From Trichobilharzia szidati (taxonomy: Eukaryota > Platyhelminthes > Trematoda > Strigeidida > Schistosomatidae), in assembly GCA_944472155.2 (NCBI GenBank), contig OX235271.1, forward strand, positions 28,962,977 to 29,026,976: DNA of 64,000 nucleotides, read 5' to 3'. Every line of letters begins with the position of its first letter. The stretch's first letter is position 1. The notes under the pieces were generated by a model that did no database searches, was not told where the DNA came from, and saw only the letters and a program-made list of their open reading frames with translations. The translations under genes and the position numbers were made by a program. Shown here piece after piece: positions 1 through 11,400 of this stretch.

Positions 1-245
1 CCGAATTTTGTTGTTGAGTGTGGCTGAGTGACGAAGATTTCCAGATTGTTTTCAGGTTGATGAATGTGTTTCTCGCCTTCACGATTCTCGATTTGACATC
101 CTCGTCCGTTCCTCCTGTAGTTGAGACAATGCTCTCTAGATAAGTGAATGAAGTAACCTCTTTCAAATCCCTCCCGTTGATGGTGATTGTCGCTGGATGT
201 TGCTGCTGTTGTTGTTGGTTTATCAAAGCTTTGATAGGATTATGA
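1..245 (-). mobile_element. RTE-like LINE fragment (family B), cut by window edge
   Basis: On the minus strand this encodes the post-RT part of an RTE-type polyprotein: Gln-rich run, PITINGRDLKEV, SFTYLGSIVS, GGTDEDVKSRIGKARNTF. Near identical to copies at 4702-5311, 33200-34566 and 49736-50488. Its 3' end lies off the window. Confidence 0.85.
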
Positions 246-389
246 GGAATAGGTAGTATACACTATACTTCCGTGTATTATATCGAATAAATGGTTTAAT
301 TTGCTATGAAAATTCCCTTTGTGAATGTGAATTAACCTCTTATCAAAATTGTATAGAAAAAAGGATATTCACTGAAGAGATACTCTTTT

Positions 390-417
390 CAGCGATGTCA
401 TTCTTAACTATGACTCC

Positions 418-448
<31 letters not shown>

Positions 449-1232
449 CAATGAAAGGCTTATCAGGAGGGACCCTACATGCGGTATGAGGACCGACATC
501 CTTAGACCATCATGTGTTTTCCAATATTGGCCTCTTTTGTTAAGTCTACATTTGGCTACGCAGTTCCGTCCAGTGCCCTGAGTGTCGACGTGAAGAAACT
601 CAACCGGGCATGGGAAATGGCGGGACGAGGGTTATGGTTATATGCGGCAGGCGCCTGCTCGGGGCGACCGCTGGGTGGGGCTTATCGGTAGGCGGACCGA
701 GCTCTAGCTAAGACCTGTCGCTTGTATGAGACAATACTCACGTCTAGTTACTCAGTCTTGATGAAGCAGCGGTGCCGTCCTTTATGGTGGTGTGCGAGGC
801 ATCGGTGGGGCCAGTAGGTCTACGGCATTCTTGACGAGAGGACTGGGGCCAATAACAACTGGTTAGTGGCTGGCTGTTAGAGGTAGTAACCCAAACCGTG
901 AGGCTCAGGTTGGTGTAGTTGTTAGCCGAGGCTATTCTCGAGCAGTGTCTTATGCTGTGGAGGTCGGGATCTTGTGCCATGAATCAAGGTTTGGTTGGTT
1001 CCAATGCTCAGAGGTCCCTGAGAAGATGTTACTGTTCATACCAGCTGGAGGAGTGGCACCAAGGGTGTCCTGAGATGTAAATATGAGAGATTGATGATGA
1101 CCCGTCTTGGGGAGTTCATTCTGGGACTGTATCAGTCGCTGGGGCGGCTCGCGAAAAGCACACTCTTACTCCTTTCCCGGATGATCGAGGGCGTTCGGCA
1201 GTTGGCATGGTACGAAAAGGGTAAATACTCAG
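390..1232 (+). repeat. GC-richer block with two 28S-rRNA-like segments
   Basis: 396-457 contains CTTAAGGTAGCCAAATGCCT and continues CGTCATCTAAT, the highly conserved 28S rRNA segment around the R2/R4 retrotransposon target. 565-627 (TGAAGAAACTCAACC and flanks) resembles the 28S segment that normally lies just upstream of it, but here it lies downstream. The remaining roughly 600 bases are richer in G+C than the surroundings and match nothing I recognise. No intact rRNA gene is present. Confidence 0.6.
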
Positions 1233-1485
1233 TAGATCAGGTCCACTGTAGATTTAATGATTGAACAAACTTCTTCTTTATGCAGAGTTCGGGGATTTAA
1301 ACATGTGAATTGCCATTGCTTTTGTGGTTTGAAGAAATTTGATTCGTACTCCCTTTATCAAGATTCCCGCATATTCTCAATATGATTTTGAAGGTGGTTT
1401 GTGGGTCTACTTGATGTCTAGACTGGATCAGGTGTTTCAAGATAGAGCTACCAGGGTGGGGGGGAATCTTTTGTTTTCTCACTAA
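1233..1485 (-). mobile_element. Penelope-like element C-terminal fragment
   Basis: Minus-strand peptide SSILKHLIQSRHQVD and, after a frame break, FLQTTKAMAIH match the end of the GIY-YIG endonuclease region seen in better copies at 11395-11740 and 61279-61975 (HLVD..H.VD...FK.I.R, then LLQTAEAI). Short and frameshifted. Confidence 0.6.
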
Positions 1486-2004
1486 ACCATGATGGTGAAT
1501 GTTCGAGGACCAACATACTTACCTCCACAGAAGCAGGTAAACTGATAGATACCATACTGATGAGACTAGCAGTCATAAATTATTCATCACTTACATACGA
1601 ATCATTGGCTTTGTGGAAGAAGTTAGTTATTTAGGCGTTTATATGTGCAGTGTTAATTACCAGCAAAGATTGAAGGTTGTTGTCAGTTGGTAGGAAATAT
1701 AAATTAAAGTGTACAAGAAGTAGTAATGTATGAAACATAATGACTAATCTTACGTAATTTGGAAGGTGTGAAGTCAAGTGAAGAATTAGTTATTTTGAGA
1801 TAGTTTTCAAAAAAAATTGATACAATTCGTATTCCAGTTGAGAAACTTCAACAAAACAAGAAGAATAAATGTAGCACGATAATATGACGTCACATTATTA
1901 TTATTACTATTATTATTATTATCATCATCATTTCGCTAACTTCTTCTCAACTGGTTTTCACCTAAACACCACCAGGGTTTGAACATACTTTTATCACATT
2001 ATTA

Positions 2005-2576
2005 TTATTGTTTCCTTTAATTCCTAGAGGAACATAGGGCTTCAGCCGTGCATCTCCATTCCGTTCGGTTCTCTGCTAGAGTCTTCACTTGGCCCCATGT
2101 CTGCTCACACGTTTTCATCTCCTCTTCACTTCACATGACCTCCTCCAAGTCACCCTACCTTCGCACTGACGACCAACTCGCCGCTTCCCTTTCGGGTTCC
2201 ACTCGAGCGATGGCTTGTCTAGTGATGTCACTTGATGGATTGTTTCCTCAGAGTATGGCCAGCCAATCCGTCTCCCTCCATTTCTTCCTGCCTATTTGTT
2301 TCACAATCGGTTCCTGCTGTGTTGGTTCGCTCATTGCCAGACATCCCTCCCTGTTGCTGATGTTTTCCGGCTAGCGATCTGATCTTGAGTGGTATTGAGC
2401 GAAGACAACTGTTAGTGAAGGTCTGTAGTTTGTTTGAGATGCTGTTTATGACGCGCCGGCCAAGTCTCTGATCCGTATAGTGAGTAGCAGTGACTGACTT
2501 CACACTGGAGTTGAAAATCCGGATGTTATTTTTGATGCTGAGTGCTGTTGACCTCCACACAGTCACATTGACAGTC
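2005..2576 (-). mobile_element. 5'-truncated RTE-like LINE (family C)
   Basis: Read on the minus strand: IRIFNSSVKSV, RWxxIGWPYSEE-type residues, then a 3' end reading (reverse) GCCCTATGTTCCTCTAGGAA and an (AAT)n tail at 2005-2018. Same family as 7253-8262, 16172-16696, 43822-44696 and 62166-63162. Stops and frame breaks mark it as dead. Confidence 0.85.
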
Positions 2577-3235
2577 AGTTATTGATAGCGATTACAAGTG
2601 TAACATAAATCCAGAATGATGTAAATACTAAAGGGATTTTCCTATTTATAGAGGAATACTTATGCCGGATATTTCCAAAAATAAAAACACGCGCAAGTAG
2701 TTGAAAATTCTGGGGGATAGAAACACACAAAGTTTACCTAAAACGTGTGTATACTAGCAGAAATAAATTGCTTAAAATACAGAGAAAACTTTTTTCCTCA
2801 AAACACGACGAAATAATGAAATTAAGCTTATGTTTTAACAGTAGAAGGCAAAAGTATATTTTCTATTGATCAAATCGCTAATTGTCTATTAATACAGTTT
2901 ATATTCTTTAAGCAATCACTGGGCGTGTGATTTTAGTTTATGATAGGACCCAGCATCATAAAATAGTAAATCATTGTTTCTCATGATTCTTGTGATTTAT
3001 CTTGTGATGGAGTTACTATGTGAAGAATGTTTCATTTCTCACACTTATTGTGGTTTAGTGTGTGTGATCAATTCATCGTCTTTTGTCTCAACTTGGTCTT
3101 TGGCGGATCGGTCGCCAACCGATGAAAATAGCCATTGCCAGCTAAAGAGAACAATCCATCCTCATGGTTGCGAGCCGACTTTATTATGATAAATTAAATA
3201 TATAAATATGATGTTTTGTTTCCTAACAGATATCT
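2577..3235. other. AT-rich intergenic/intronic DNA, nothing recognised
   Basis: No coding signal, splice-supported exon or repeat that I could match to others in the window. Confidence 0.5.
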
Positions 3236-4395
3236 GTCTGTCTGTTTTAGACATAGAACTTTGCACCGATGTGCGGCAGTTCAAGTCACCACACTCCATG
3301 TAGCACACAAAGCAAGAGAAGAAAGTAGGAGAAATGCATAATATAGACAGTAAACAGAGGTGTGAGACAAAGGAATAGTAATAACGAAGAACAAAACAGT
3401 TTCATTGGAAATCATAAGTCACAAGGAGTGGATGCATCTGCACCAGCCATTGAGAACGATTTTGAGCCATGTCACTAATTGTTTCCAACCATTGGTTTTC
3501 ACCGTCCCGAGGACCCCAACCAGTCAGTCAGAAGGTCTACACCTTCCTACGTGGCTTAGACTAACTGTTGTGGATTTCATTGACTGGTGCCATGTTTTCG
3601 TTTGACCGCCGCTAGCTCTTTTCCAGCCTGGCCCTATATCATCTAACATTGCCCATTGTCGAGGAAGGCGATGATTAGGCATACGTAGCACGTGTCCTAA
3701 CCATCTCAGTCGATGTAATTTCACAGTCTCGTCGACTGATTTCCCCGCCTTGCCTAGCACTCGACGCCTAACCTCAATATTGCTCACCTTATTATACCAC
3801 TTCACACGGGAGATAGAACGCAAACACCTATGATCGAAGACAGCTAATCTTTTCATGTCTTGTGCTCTCAATGGCCAGGTCTCACAGCCATAAAGGAGGA
3901 CGGAGCGTACTGTTGAGCAGTACACACGCCCTTTCGTTGGTAGCTAGCCGAATATCATGTCTACGCCAGAGACGGCGTAAACTAACCTATGCAAAACTAG
4001 CCCTCTGTATCCGTGCTGAGATTTCGTCAGAGATCAACCCGTTGGCACTGGCTGATGGTACTTCCCAAGTAAGTGAAGCGGTCAACGTGCTCTACCACTT
4101 CACTTCCTATTTCTAATCTAGGAGTGAGTGTAGTCCAATCCTGTAACATCATCTTGCATTTGGCGGGAGCGAATCGCTGCCAAACATTCGTAGATTGCAA
4201 CTCAAGGTGTTCAGAAGACTCTGAATTTTGTCAGCGTCCTCACCTAGAAGGACTATATCGTCTGCATATTCTAAGTCGACGAGATTACTCCCTGGTAGCA
4301 AGTCAATCCCTGAGTCTCTGAAGTGAGTTAGGGTTAAGTCCATTAGTACATCTACGATGAAGTTGAATAGATGTACAACAGATGTACAGATGTAC
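3236..4395 (-). mobile_element. 5'-truncated non-LTR retrotransposon (family A) with RT remnant
   Basis: Minus strand carries LEYADDIVLLGEDADKIQ (RT catalytic motif YADD) at about 4210-4290 and, after breaks, [38 protein letters not shown] and [12 protein letters not shown]. Family A 3' end (reverse of AAGTTCTATGTC) is at 3245-3262. Same family as 12972, 20876, 26714, 35943, 55350, 58861 and 63723. Confidence 0.88.
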
Positions 4396-4701
4396 AATAA
4401 ATAATAAAATATCTTACAGTCACAGGCCAGCCTTTGTCTTTTGACATTTGCCGTGGCTCAGTGAATCGGAAGGTGTACAACGGACAAATAGAGACGTATT
4501 AGCGTACCAGTCGAATTCATTACCGACAGGTGCACACATAACAGAGCAGCGTCGGGTCTGTTCAGTTCAGTTCAGTTATAACAAATTAGCAACGGAGTAG
4601 TTTATATTAAATGACTTGAAATAGAATGTTCAAATAGACATATAGTATTCTTTTGCTAGTCCCGTATTGAACTGTGGGAATATGTGAGAATACTATTTGA
4701 C

Positions 4702-5311
4702 AGGAGGAACGGACGAGGATGTCAAATCGAGCGAGAATCGGGAAGGCGAGAAACACATTCATCAACCTGAAACCAATCTGGAAATCTTCGTCACTCAACT
4801 CAGCATCAACAACAAAGTGATTCGGATTTTCAATACAAACGTCAAGTCAGTCAGTTCTTCTATACGGATGGATCAGAAACTTGGCGGCGGGTCACAAAGA
4901 ATATTTCCAACAGCCTGTTGCACACCTTTATCAATAACTAACTGTCTTCGCTGTATACTGAAGATCAGATGGCCGGAAGGAATCACCAACAAGAAACGAT
5001 GAGAAGAAACAAAACAAGAAGCAATCGCTCAACAAATATGCAGGAGAAAGTGGAGATGGATTGGACACTCGCTGAGGAGGCCGCTGGGTGACATCGCGCG
5101 TCAGGCCAGTGCTCGAGTGGAACGGGAAAGGGAAGCGGTGAGTGGAACGTCCAAGGATGACATGGAGGAGATCGTGTGAAGAGGAGTTGAAACAGTATGG
5201 ACTAACATGGATGCAGGTGAAAAGTACGGTAGAAGACAGAAGCAAGTGGAGACGTGCAGTTGAAGCCGTATGTTCCACTAGGAACCCAAGGGAACAATAA
5301 TAATAATATTG
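4702..5311 (+). mobile_element. 5'-truncated RTE-like LINE (family B), (AAT)n tail
   Basis: Peptide pieces GGTDEDVKSS, RIFNTNVKSV, NQKLGGG-like, RRKWRWIGHSLRRPLG; ends with TGTTCCACTAGGAACCCAAG then GGAACAATAATAATAAT. Several frameshifts. Confidence 0.87.
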
Positions 5312-6404
5312 CGTTGGAACACAATGTTATTATCCTGGGTTACATTTGTTGTTTTTGCCTTTCGTTCAACTTTATTTGATGGAGATGATCAATAAGAGAC
5401 AGGAGCAATAAGCGGCATTGAAGTTGAAAAATCTTCGTTGAATTCACCATGCAAAAAAGCAAGGAAAAATATTTCTGAAGATATAGTTCAAGTTTTTCCT
5501 CAATAGTAGATTTCAAGAGCTTCAGCGGTAGCATGAGAAACATTGTAACGACATCGTCTTAATCGATTTGATGATCTTGCCTTACTCTTTTAAAAAAAAC
5601 AATAATAATAATAACTTCATTCCAAAGAATAATCACAATTATACAGAATGGAATTTTCAGCGTTTTTATTAGGCATATTGCAACAATTTAGCTCCTTTTA
5701 TAAATATGTACATACATAAAATTAAAAAAATAATAATAGTAATAAAACAACACAAAAAGCTGAATGTTAGTGGAAACATAATGAATTTATCAATAGATAA
5801 TATCATAGATAATACATGTAATAATAATCTATCTTTATTTGTACTTTTCAGTTTACTTACCGATTTAAAAAGTTTATAAGTTCTTTCCTGACATCTGACT
5901 ATCTCTTCACACACAAAACCCGTGCTAAATATGGTGGCATGGTAGAATGTTTATATTTAGTAACTGTACGAGCGTAAATTCTTATTTGGTTTTTTTTTCT
6001 GGTTTTACCCGAAGATATACAAGGAGAAAGTTGAGAATAAAGAGGATGCTCCGTATTAGACAACATAACAACAACAGAAAAAACATGTTTCGCCTTAAGA
6101 TATTATGACGATTTAAATAATGAAAAGTTTTCACAAGCTAGGAGTTTTGTCAGTTGCTTATCGATTACATTGGATGACTGCAAGCCTATATTGCGAATCG
6201 ACAGAATTTGTAACTTATGATGTATTCTGTTGCCACCCAGTAACTTAATGTTAACGTGGTCTTCTCGTACATAACCTGGCTGTGCGTTCGGTCGTTGGTG
6301 GATTAATGGGTAAGCACTTCTGCAGAGTTCCACATTCAAACTGCCTAGTGCTTATATTTCAGTGGTTCTCTTACTGATATCAATTCTTGTCATTAAATCA
6401 ATTA
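5312..6404. other. AT-rich DNA with one decayed dispersed repeat
   Basis: 5606-5700 (AATAATAACTTCATTCCAAA ... TACAGAATGGAATTTTCAGC) resembles 45056-45135 and is probably the tail of another retroelement family. The rest shows nothing recognisable. Confidence 0.4.
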
Positions 6405-6600
6405 TTCATCCCTTGAGTTTAGAGTGGAACAGAGGGGTTCAGCAACAAATCTCCATTGAATTCTGTTGTTCGCTGTGGTCTATTTTCAATTTGGCTCCAC
6501 AGCTCCTCAAAAGCCTTCATTCCCTCTCCACATAATCCCCCCCGTGTCAACCCCATGTCATTTCTTAGTTATAGCTATCTTGGAATCCCTAATTATCATT
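6405..6600 (-). mobile_element. Diverged RTE-like LINE 3' end
   Basis: Sequence resembles, in reverse, the common LINE 3' end (GGAACA..GGGGTTCAGC, CATTGAATTCTGTT) but is heavily mutated. Orientation inferred from comparison with 2005-2100. Confidence 0.45.
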
Positions 6601-7252
6601 CCTAGAAGTCAAAGTATTAAGCATAACAATAGACATGTGCTACTTAACTTCATCTGTTGGATGCAAGTGAAAATTCTAGTCACTCGTTGTTGACTTGTGT
6701 ATAACAAAACTACCCATTCGATCTGTTGTAATATGTATGTTTTTGAGAATGGATATTTAATATATATTGTAGTATGTGGGAATAGATTTATACTATTTTT
6801 AATAGTTGGGAGCGATCACCAAGATAGCTGAGACACCTAGGTTTCATGCTTATTGACACTCGTCAGGTTGGTGTGTGTTTGTAACGCTGAAACAACTAAT
6901 TCTAAACCGCGTCCCCCAGGGTTGCAGTAAAAGACTCTAAAACTGAACTGTTTGAATTCACAATTGACCTCGTGTGGAACTCTAATAGATACACTGACTG
7001 GTTATCAGGGTGAGATAAATATCATGTATCTAGTTATCTAGTTCTGGAGTTTCTGAAGTAAGCCTCACCGCCAGTCTTCCCTATTTACTAGGCTTGCTAC
7101 CGGCTAAGTGTGGTTTATTAGTGTGTCGACTACTGGTCGAACCCTGAATCACCTGTGTGTTCGGCAAGCATTCTGTTGTTGAACCACTGACGACATTTAG
7201 TATTGTTGGTATTGATTAAATTCTATCAGTCAACACTCCGCAGAGAACATTC
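6601..7252. other. Unassigned DNA with a tRNA-like remnant
   Basis: 7130-7195, read on the minus strand, has a tRNA-like shape (GTGGTTCAACAACAGAATGC ... GGGTTCGACCAG) as in the hammerhead SINE heads. The remainder is unrecognised. Confidence 0.35.
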
Positions 7253-8262
7253 GTATTATTATTATTGTTTCCTTTAATTCCTAGAGGAACATAGGGCTTC
7301 AGCCGTGCGTCTCCATTCCGTTCGGTTCTCTGCTAGAGTCTTCACCTGGCTCCAAGTCTTCCCACACGTTTTCATCTCCTCTTCATATCACCTCCTCCAA
7401 GTCACCCCACCTTCGCACTGACGACCAACTCGCCGCTTCCCTTTCAGGTTCCACTCGAGCAATGGCTTGTCTAGTGATGTCACTTGATGGATTGTTTCCT
7501 CAGAGTATGGCCAGCCAATCCGTCTCCCTCCATTTCTTCCTGCCTATTTGTTTCACAATCGGTTCCTGCTGTGTTGGTTCGCTCATTGCCAGACATCCCA
7601 CCCTGTTGCTGATCTTTTCTAGTCGGGAATCTGATCTTTAGTATTGAGCGAAGACAACTGTTAATGAAGGTCTGTAGTTTGTGTGAGATGCTGTTTATGA
7701 CGCGCAGTGCAAGTTTCTGATCCGTATAGCGAGTAACACAGACTGACTTCACATTGGAGTTGAAAATCCGGATGTTATTTCTGATGGTGAGTGCTGTTGA
7801 CCTCTACACAGGCTTGAGAGTAGTGAAAGCTTGTCTTTCTTTTCCGATTCTTGCTTTGATAACCTCGTTAGTTCCGTTTGCCTGTAGTCGAAACGATACT
7901 TTCCAGGTATGTAAAAGAGGGTGTTTCTTTCAGGTTTCTTCCATTTATGCTGATTGTTGTCTGTTGTTGTTGTTGCTATTGGTGGTGTTGGCCATGAATC
8001 TTGATCACCTCTGTTTTCTCTATGTTCACCTGAAGGAAGTCCTATCTTCTCTGGATGCTTCTTGTGCCAATTTGTTGCTTTTCGCTTGCATATCTTCCAG
8101 TTTGTGGGAAATCAGACATATCTCATCGGAGAAGTTCAGATCCTCCAAGTTGTTTTTTTGTGTGAGTCCATTTTATGCCTGTTTCCTCATTGGCCGCCAC
8201 TGTTTATCGCATTATGCAATCTACTGCAATCAGGAAAATCATTGGTGATAGTAGGCAGCCTG
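7253..8262 (-). mobile_element. RTE-like LINE (family C), about 1 kb
   Basis: Minus strand has LLSSL..., VKSV, SCLRSILKIRFPTRKDQQQ, NRQEEMEGDGLAGHTLRKQS in broken frames, preceded by the Q/N-rich linker. The (AAT)n tail is at its left end. It lies 95 bases upstream of receptor exon A. Confidence 0.85.
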
Positions 8263-8357
8263 ATTATTATTATTTGGCTATTTAATAAATAATCTAAATT
8301 AAAAATTCATTAAGAAAGCTTTCACATTTTTGCTGTCTCATTATTTTCTGATTACAG

Positions 8358-8450
8358 TGCGTTTACAAACGATATTACTCAACTCCCTTCAGTATGGATA
8401 ATTATATTTGTGAGTGTGCTCCAGGATATTATATTGACAATATCGAGAAT
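8358..8450 (+). CDS. GPR158: Receptor exon A: end of EGF-like module
   Basis: An ATTACAG acceptor precedes TGC and a GTAAGT donor follows 8450. The 31 residues start with Cys and contain YICECAPGYY, a typical C-terminal half of an EGF-like domain (aromatic, C-x-C, PG-Y). Vertebrate GPR158/179 have an EGF-like segment just before the Cys-rich linker and TM1, so position and content agree. Phase 0 at both ends. The exon supplying the earlier EGF cysteines was not found in 1-8357, which is mostly LINE and other repeat sequence. Confidence 0.85.
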
Positions 8451-11400
8451 GTAAGTCATCTATTTCTGTGTATTTAAATTCTTGTTCTACTACTTAATAA
8501 TCGATGAGGTATTTTTGTCTTATTGTGAATGAATGTGAGTTTCAATGTAAAACTTCAAAAGCAAAAGTGCAGCAGTTCGAGCTGCCATCTTCTAGTGATT
8601 TCTCTCTCCAAAGTTTTGTATTTTACTAGAAAAAATCATCACTGGTATTCTCATACAAAACAAACTCAGCACTGGAGATTCTAGACCAACTAGTCAATTC
8701 TTCCTTGGTTTGTTTTGACTTCCCTTTGCCATTACTTGTCTTCCGAATGGAATACAAGACCTCAAGCTTCATGAAGTTCTGCTAGTAGTGGTGTTATCCT
8801 CTTTACGAAACGAATTCACTGGCTTCACGTCCAACCATTCCCAGCCAGTAAGATTAGGCAGGCTAAAGGAGTGTATCACATGTGAATGGAACTCAGAGCA
8901 TCCTCTGCAGCTAGCTAGCTGGCGGACATTCAACTATGGCACCACCTACCACCAAAGACACACCCATTACATTAGTTATACTTTCTGTCCGTCAACAGAC
9001 CAATTCACTGACTTGTCAGTTGTGCTGATCCATAATGAAATGAAAATCCATCTGAATCATGTGGGGATTCAAAACCCACAGGCTCCAAATTTTACTAGGC
9101 CAGTGCTCTACCAGTTGGTTGACTTGCGACAGTCAACTTTTGAAAAGAGTCAAACAAACAAGTGTAGTTCAGCGATGAGAGGTAGAGACTCTTCTCGGTG
9201 AATGCATTTCCCTATTGTTTAGCTGTTACAATCACATATATTTTTATAATTTATTCACAAAAAAGGCTATCAGTGATTATGAACATTGAACGTCAGCTTA
9301 TTGGCTTTGTTCGCCATTGGCGGGAAACTCGAAGGCGCAAATAATCCAATCGTGAACAAGTTAGAAGAAGACGAAAGAATACGAATAAAAGTACAATACA
9401 TTCCTTGTAAAAACATTTCTTTATAGACTTAGTACAGAATATTGATGATTGTGTTTTGGAATTGAAATCGATATCTGTGCTTAGTGGTTGTCGATTCACA
9501 GCGTCTCAGGAAATTCTAGTATCTTAGGATTAAGTTCCTTGACAGAGGGGATAGTAACAAAGGTGGTGTTTCGTCATAATCCTAATTAGATTATGGGGGG
9601 TTTTGAAGGGACTGCTATTCATTTCAATGTAGATTTTGTCATATATATATGAGTTAATCCATGCATGAGGGGAGTTGAATAAGAGTATTAGAGTTACGTA
9701 ATGAGGTGGATAATTTGGTTGAATGACTTGTAATCAAGATGTATATTAAATCGATGGGAAATGTAATATGACAACAGTTATAAAGAGTTGAGAAAAAGCA
9801 AACAAACAAAAGCTACTTTATCTCATGTAGGGTTGAATTCATCCATTTCATCTTCATAGGATGATACAGATCAACAAGAAGTCGAATAAGTAAAACCAAT
9901 CACTGCGTCGGTGGCACAGCGGTTAGGACGCTTGCCGCCCTTGCATATGGTCCGGGGTTCGACGCCCAGCCGACGCACTCCTTTTCCTCGCTCAGCCAGT
10001 AATAGAACTGGCAAAGAGGGAAGGTTAGGCATGGGGCTAGCAACCCCATCCTGTAAAAATAAACACTCCTACCGAAACTTCAAGCCTCTAGCTTGAAGCC
10101 CTATGTTCCACTGGGAACGTGAAGGAAAAAAACCCACTGGTATACATTGAATATAACATTTATGTTTGCTATCACTTGCTATCTCACTTAGAAAATTATT
10201 CTTATTGAAACTAAGCAAATATACATAAAAATTACACTTGTATAAATGTCGTCTAAATTCAAGTTAAGAACTCCAACGTGTCTCACATTTGGCTAACATT
10301 TGGTGGTTCCTATTTCTTCAGGGAAATAATCAAAATTAAAATATCAAATATACATACGTATAAAAACGGACATCATCCTGCGTTTGAAATTCTTGTCTAA
10401 TCATGTCTGACTCGTGAACAGAATAGTCATCAAAAACACAAAATGAACAAAATTGCATGATGTGTTCAAGATTTGACCGCTTAGCACTCTACAAAAATCC
10501 TTACTACATACATACTGGGTGACCTTGACTTTAATTTAAACATTGTCACTAAACTCTGATGTTAAATTATACACTGTTTAAAATGTATAACAAAATAGAC
10601 TCATAATGATAAGAAATGGTTCCCGTGACCCAAGTGCTCTAGTGGATAACGCTTTGACATTTGAAATTATAGCCACCGGGTTCGAACCTCAGTAGGGACG
10701 CCATCACTCACTGAGGAATGCAGATACATCTAGGTGACGAGTCCCAAATAGGACGAAATCAGCATCCTGGTGGATTTCACTGCTAGTCATTATCCACCAA
10801 TTGGCTTCAAATAATAATAATAATAGGTTTGTGCAGCTATCCGGTCAAATTTTGATCACAATTCATAGAAGTTTGTTCATGACTCAGATACGCTTGGAGA
10901 AGAATTTTAAAGACGAAATATATATATCTTTTTATTTACACATACATATTTTAATTTTGCTTATTTCCCTGAGGAAGTTGGAACCAGTTTGCTGGGTATA
11001 GGAAACTTTGGAATTATTTATTTTAAATTTTCAATATAGAAAAAATCCCCATTTAGACATTTAGAAAACAGAAAGATTGAGCGAAGAAATATTTACTTTT
11101 CAATTAGATCCTCATCTCTGGCTCTACTCTAATATACACGTATAGCATTTTTATCACAATGCACAACAGTTTACCAATCAAGTGGCGATATGTCTGTTAA
11201 CAATAATTAGTCAGTGTCAAAGTGTCAATGGGTTGATAATTAACGAAGAAAATCAATACACATTTAAAAGGTAGAAATGGATAGAATAAATTAATTTTAC
11301 AAGGATAACACGTAATTAAAGATGAAGTGATCAAAATATATAAAAATAAAATAATTTGGACAATTATAATTTTTATAGTTTTTAAAGCTTTAGGAGGAGG

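Noticed and set aside
390..460. Start of an rRNA gene
   Set aside because: Only about 60 bases match 28S before divergence; no flanking rRNA continuity.
4149..4397. YADD-containing ORF as a possible telomerase or host RT
   Set aside because: Context (LLYGCETW tail, family A 3' end) shows a truncated non-LTR retrotransposon.
8788..9201. 137-codon open frame in the first intron
   Set aside because: No domain, no splice sites in frame with the receptor, biased composition; likely chance.
10725..10770. Active SMalpha hammerhead
   Set aside because: Stem II and GAAA are fine, but core C3 is G and stem I has mismatches.
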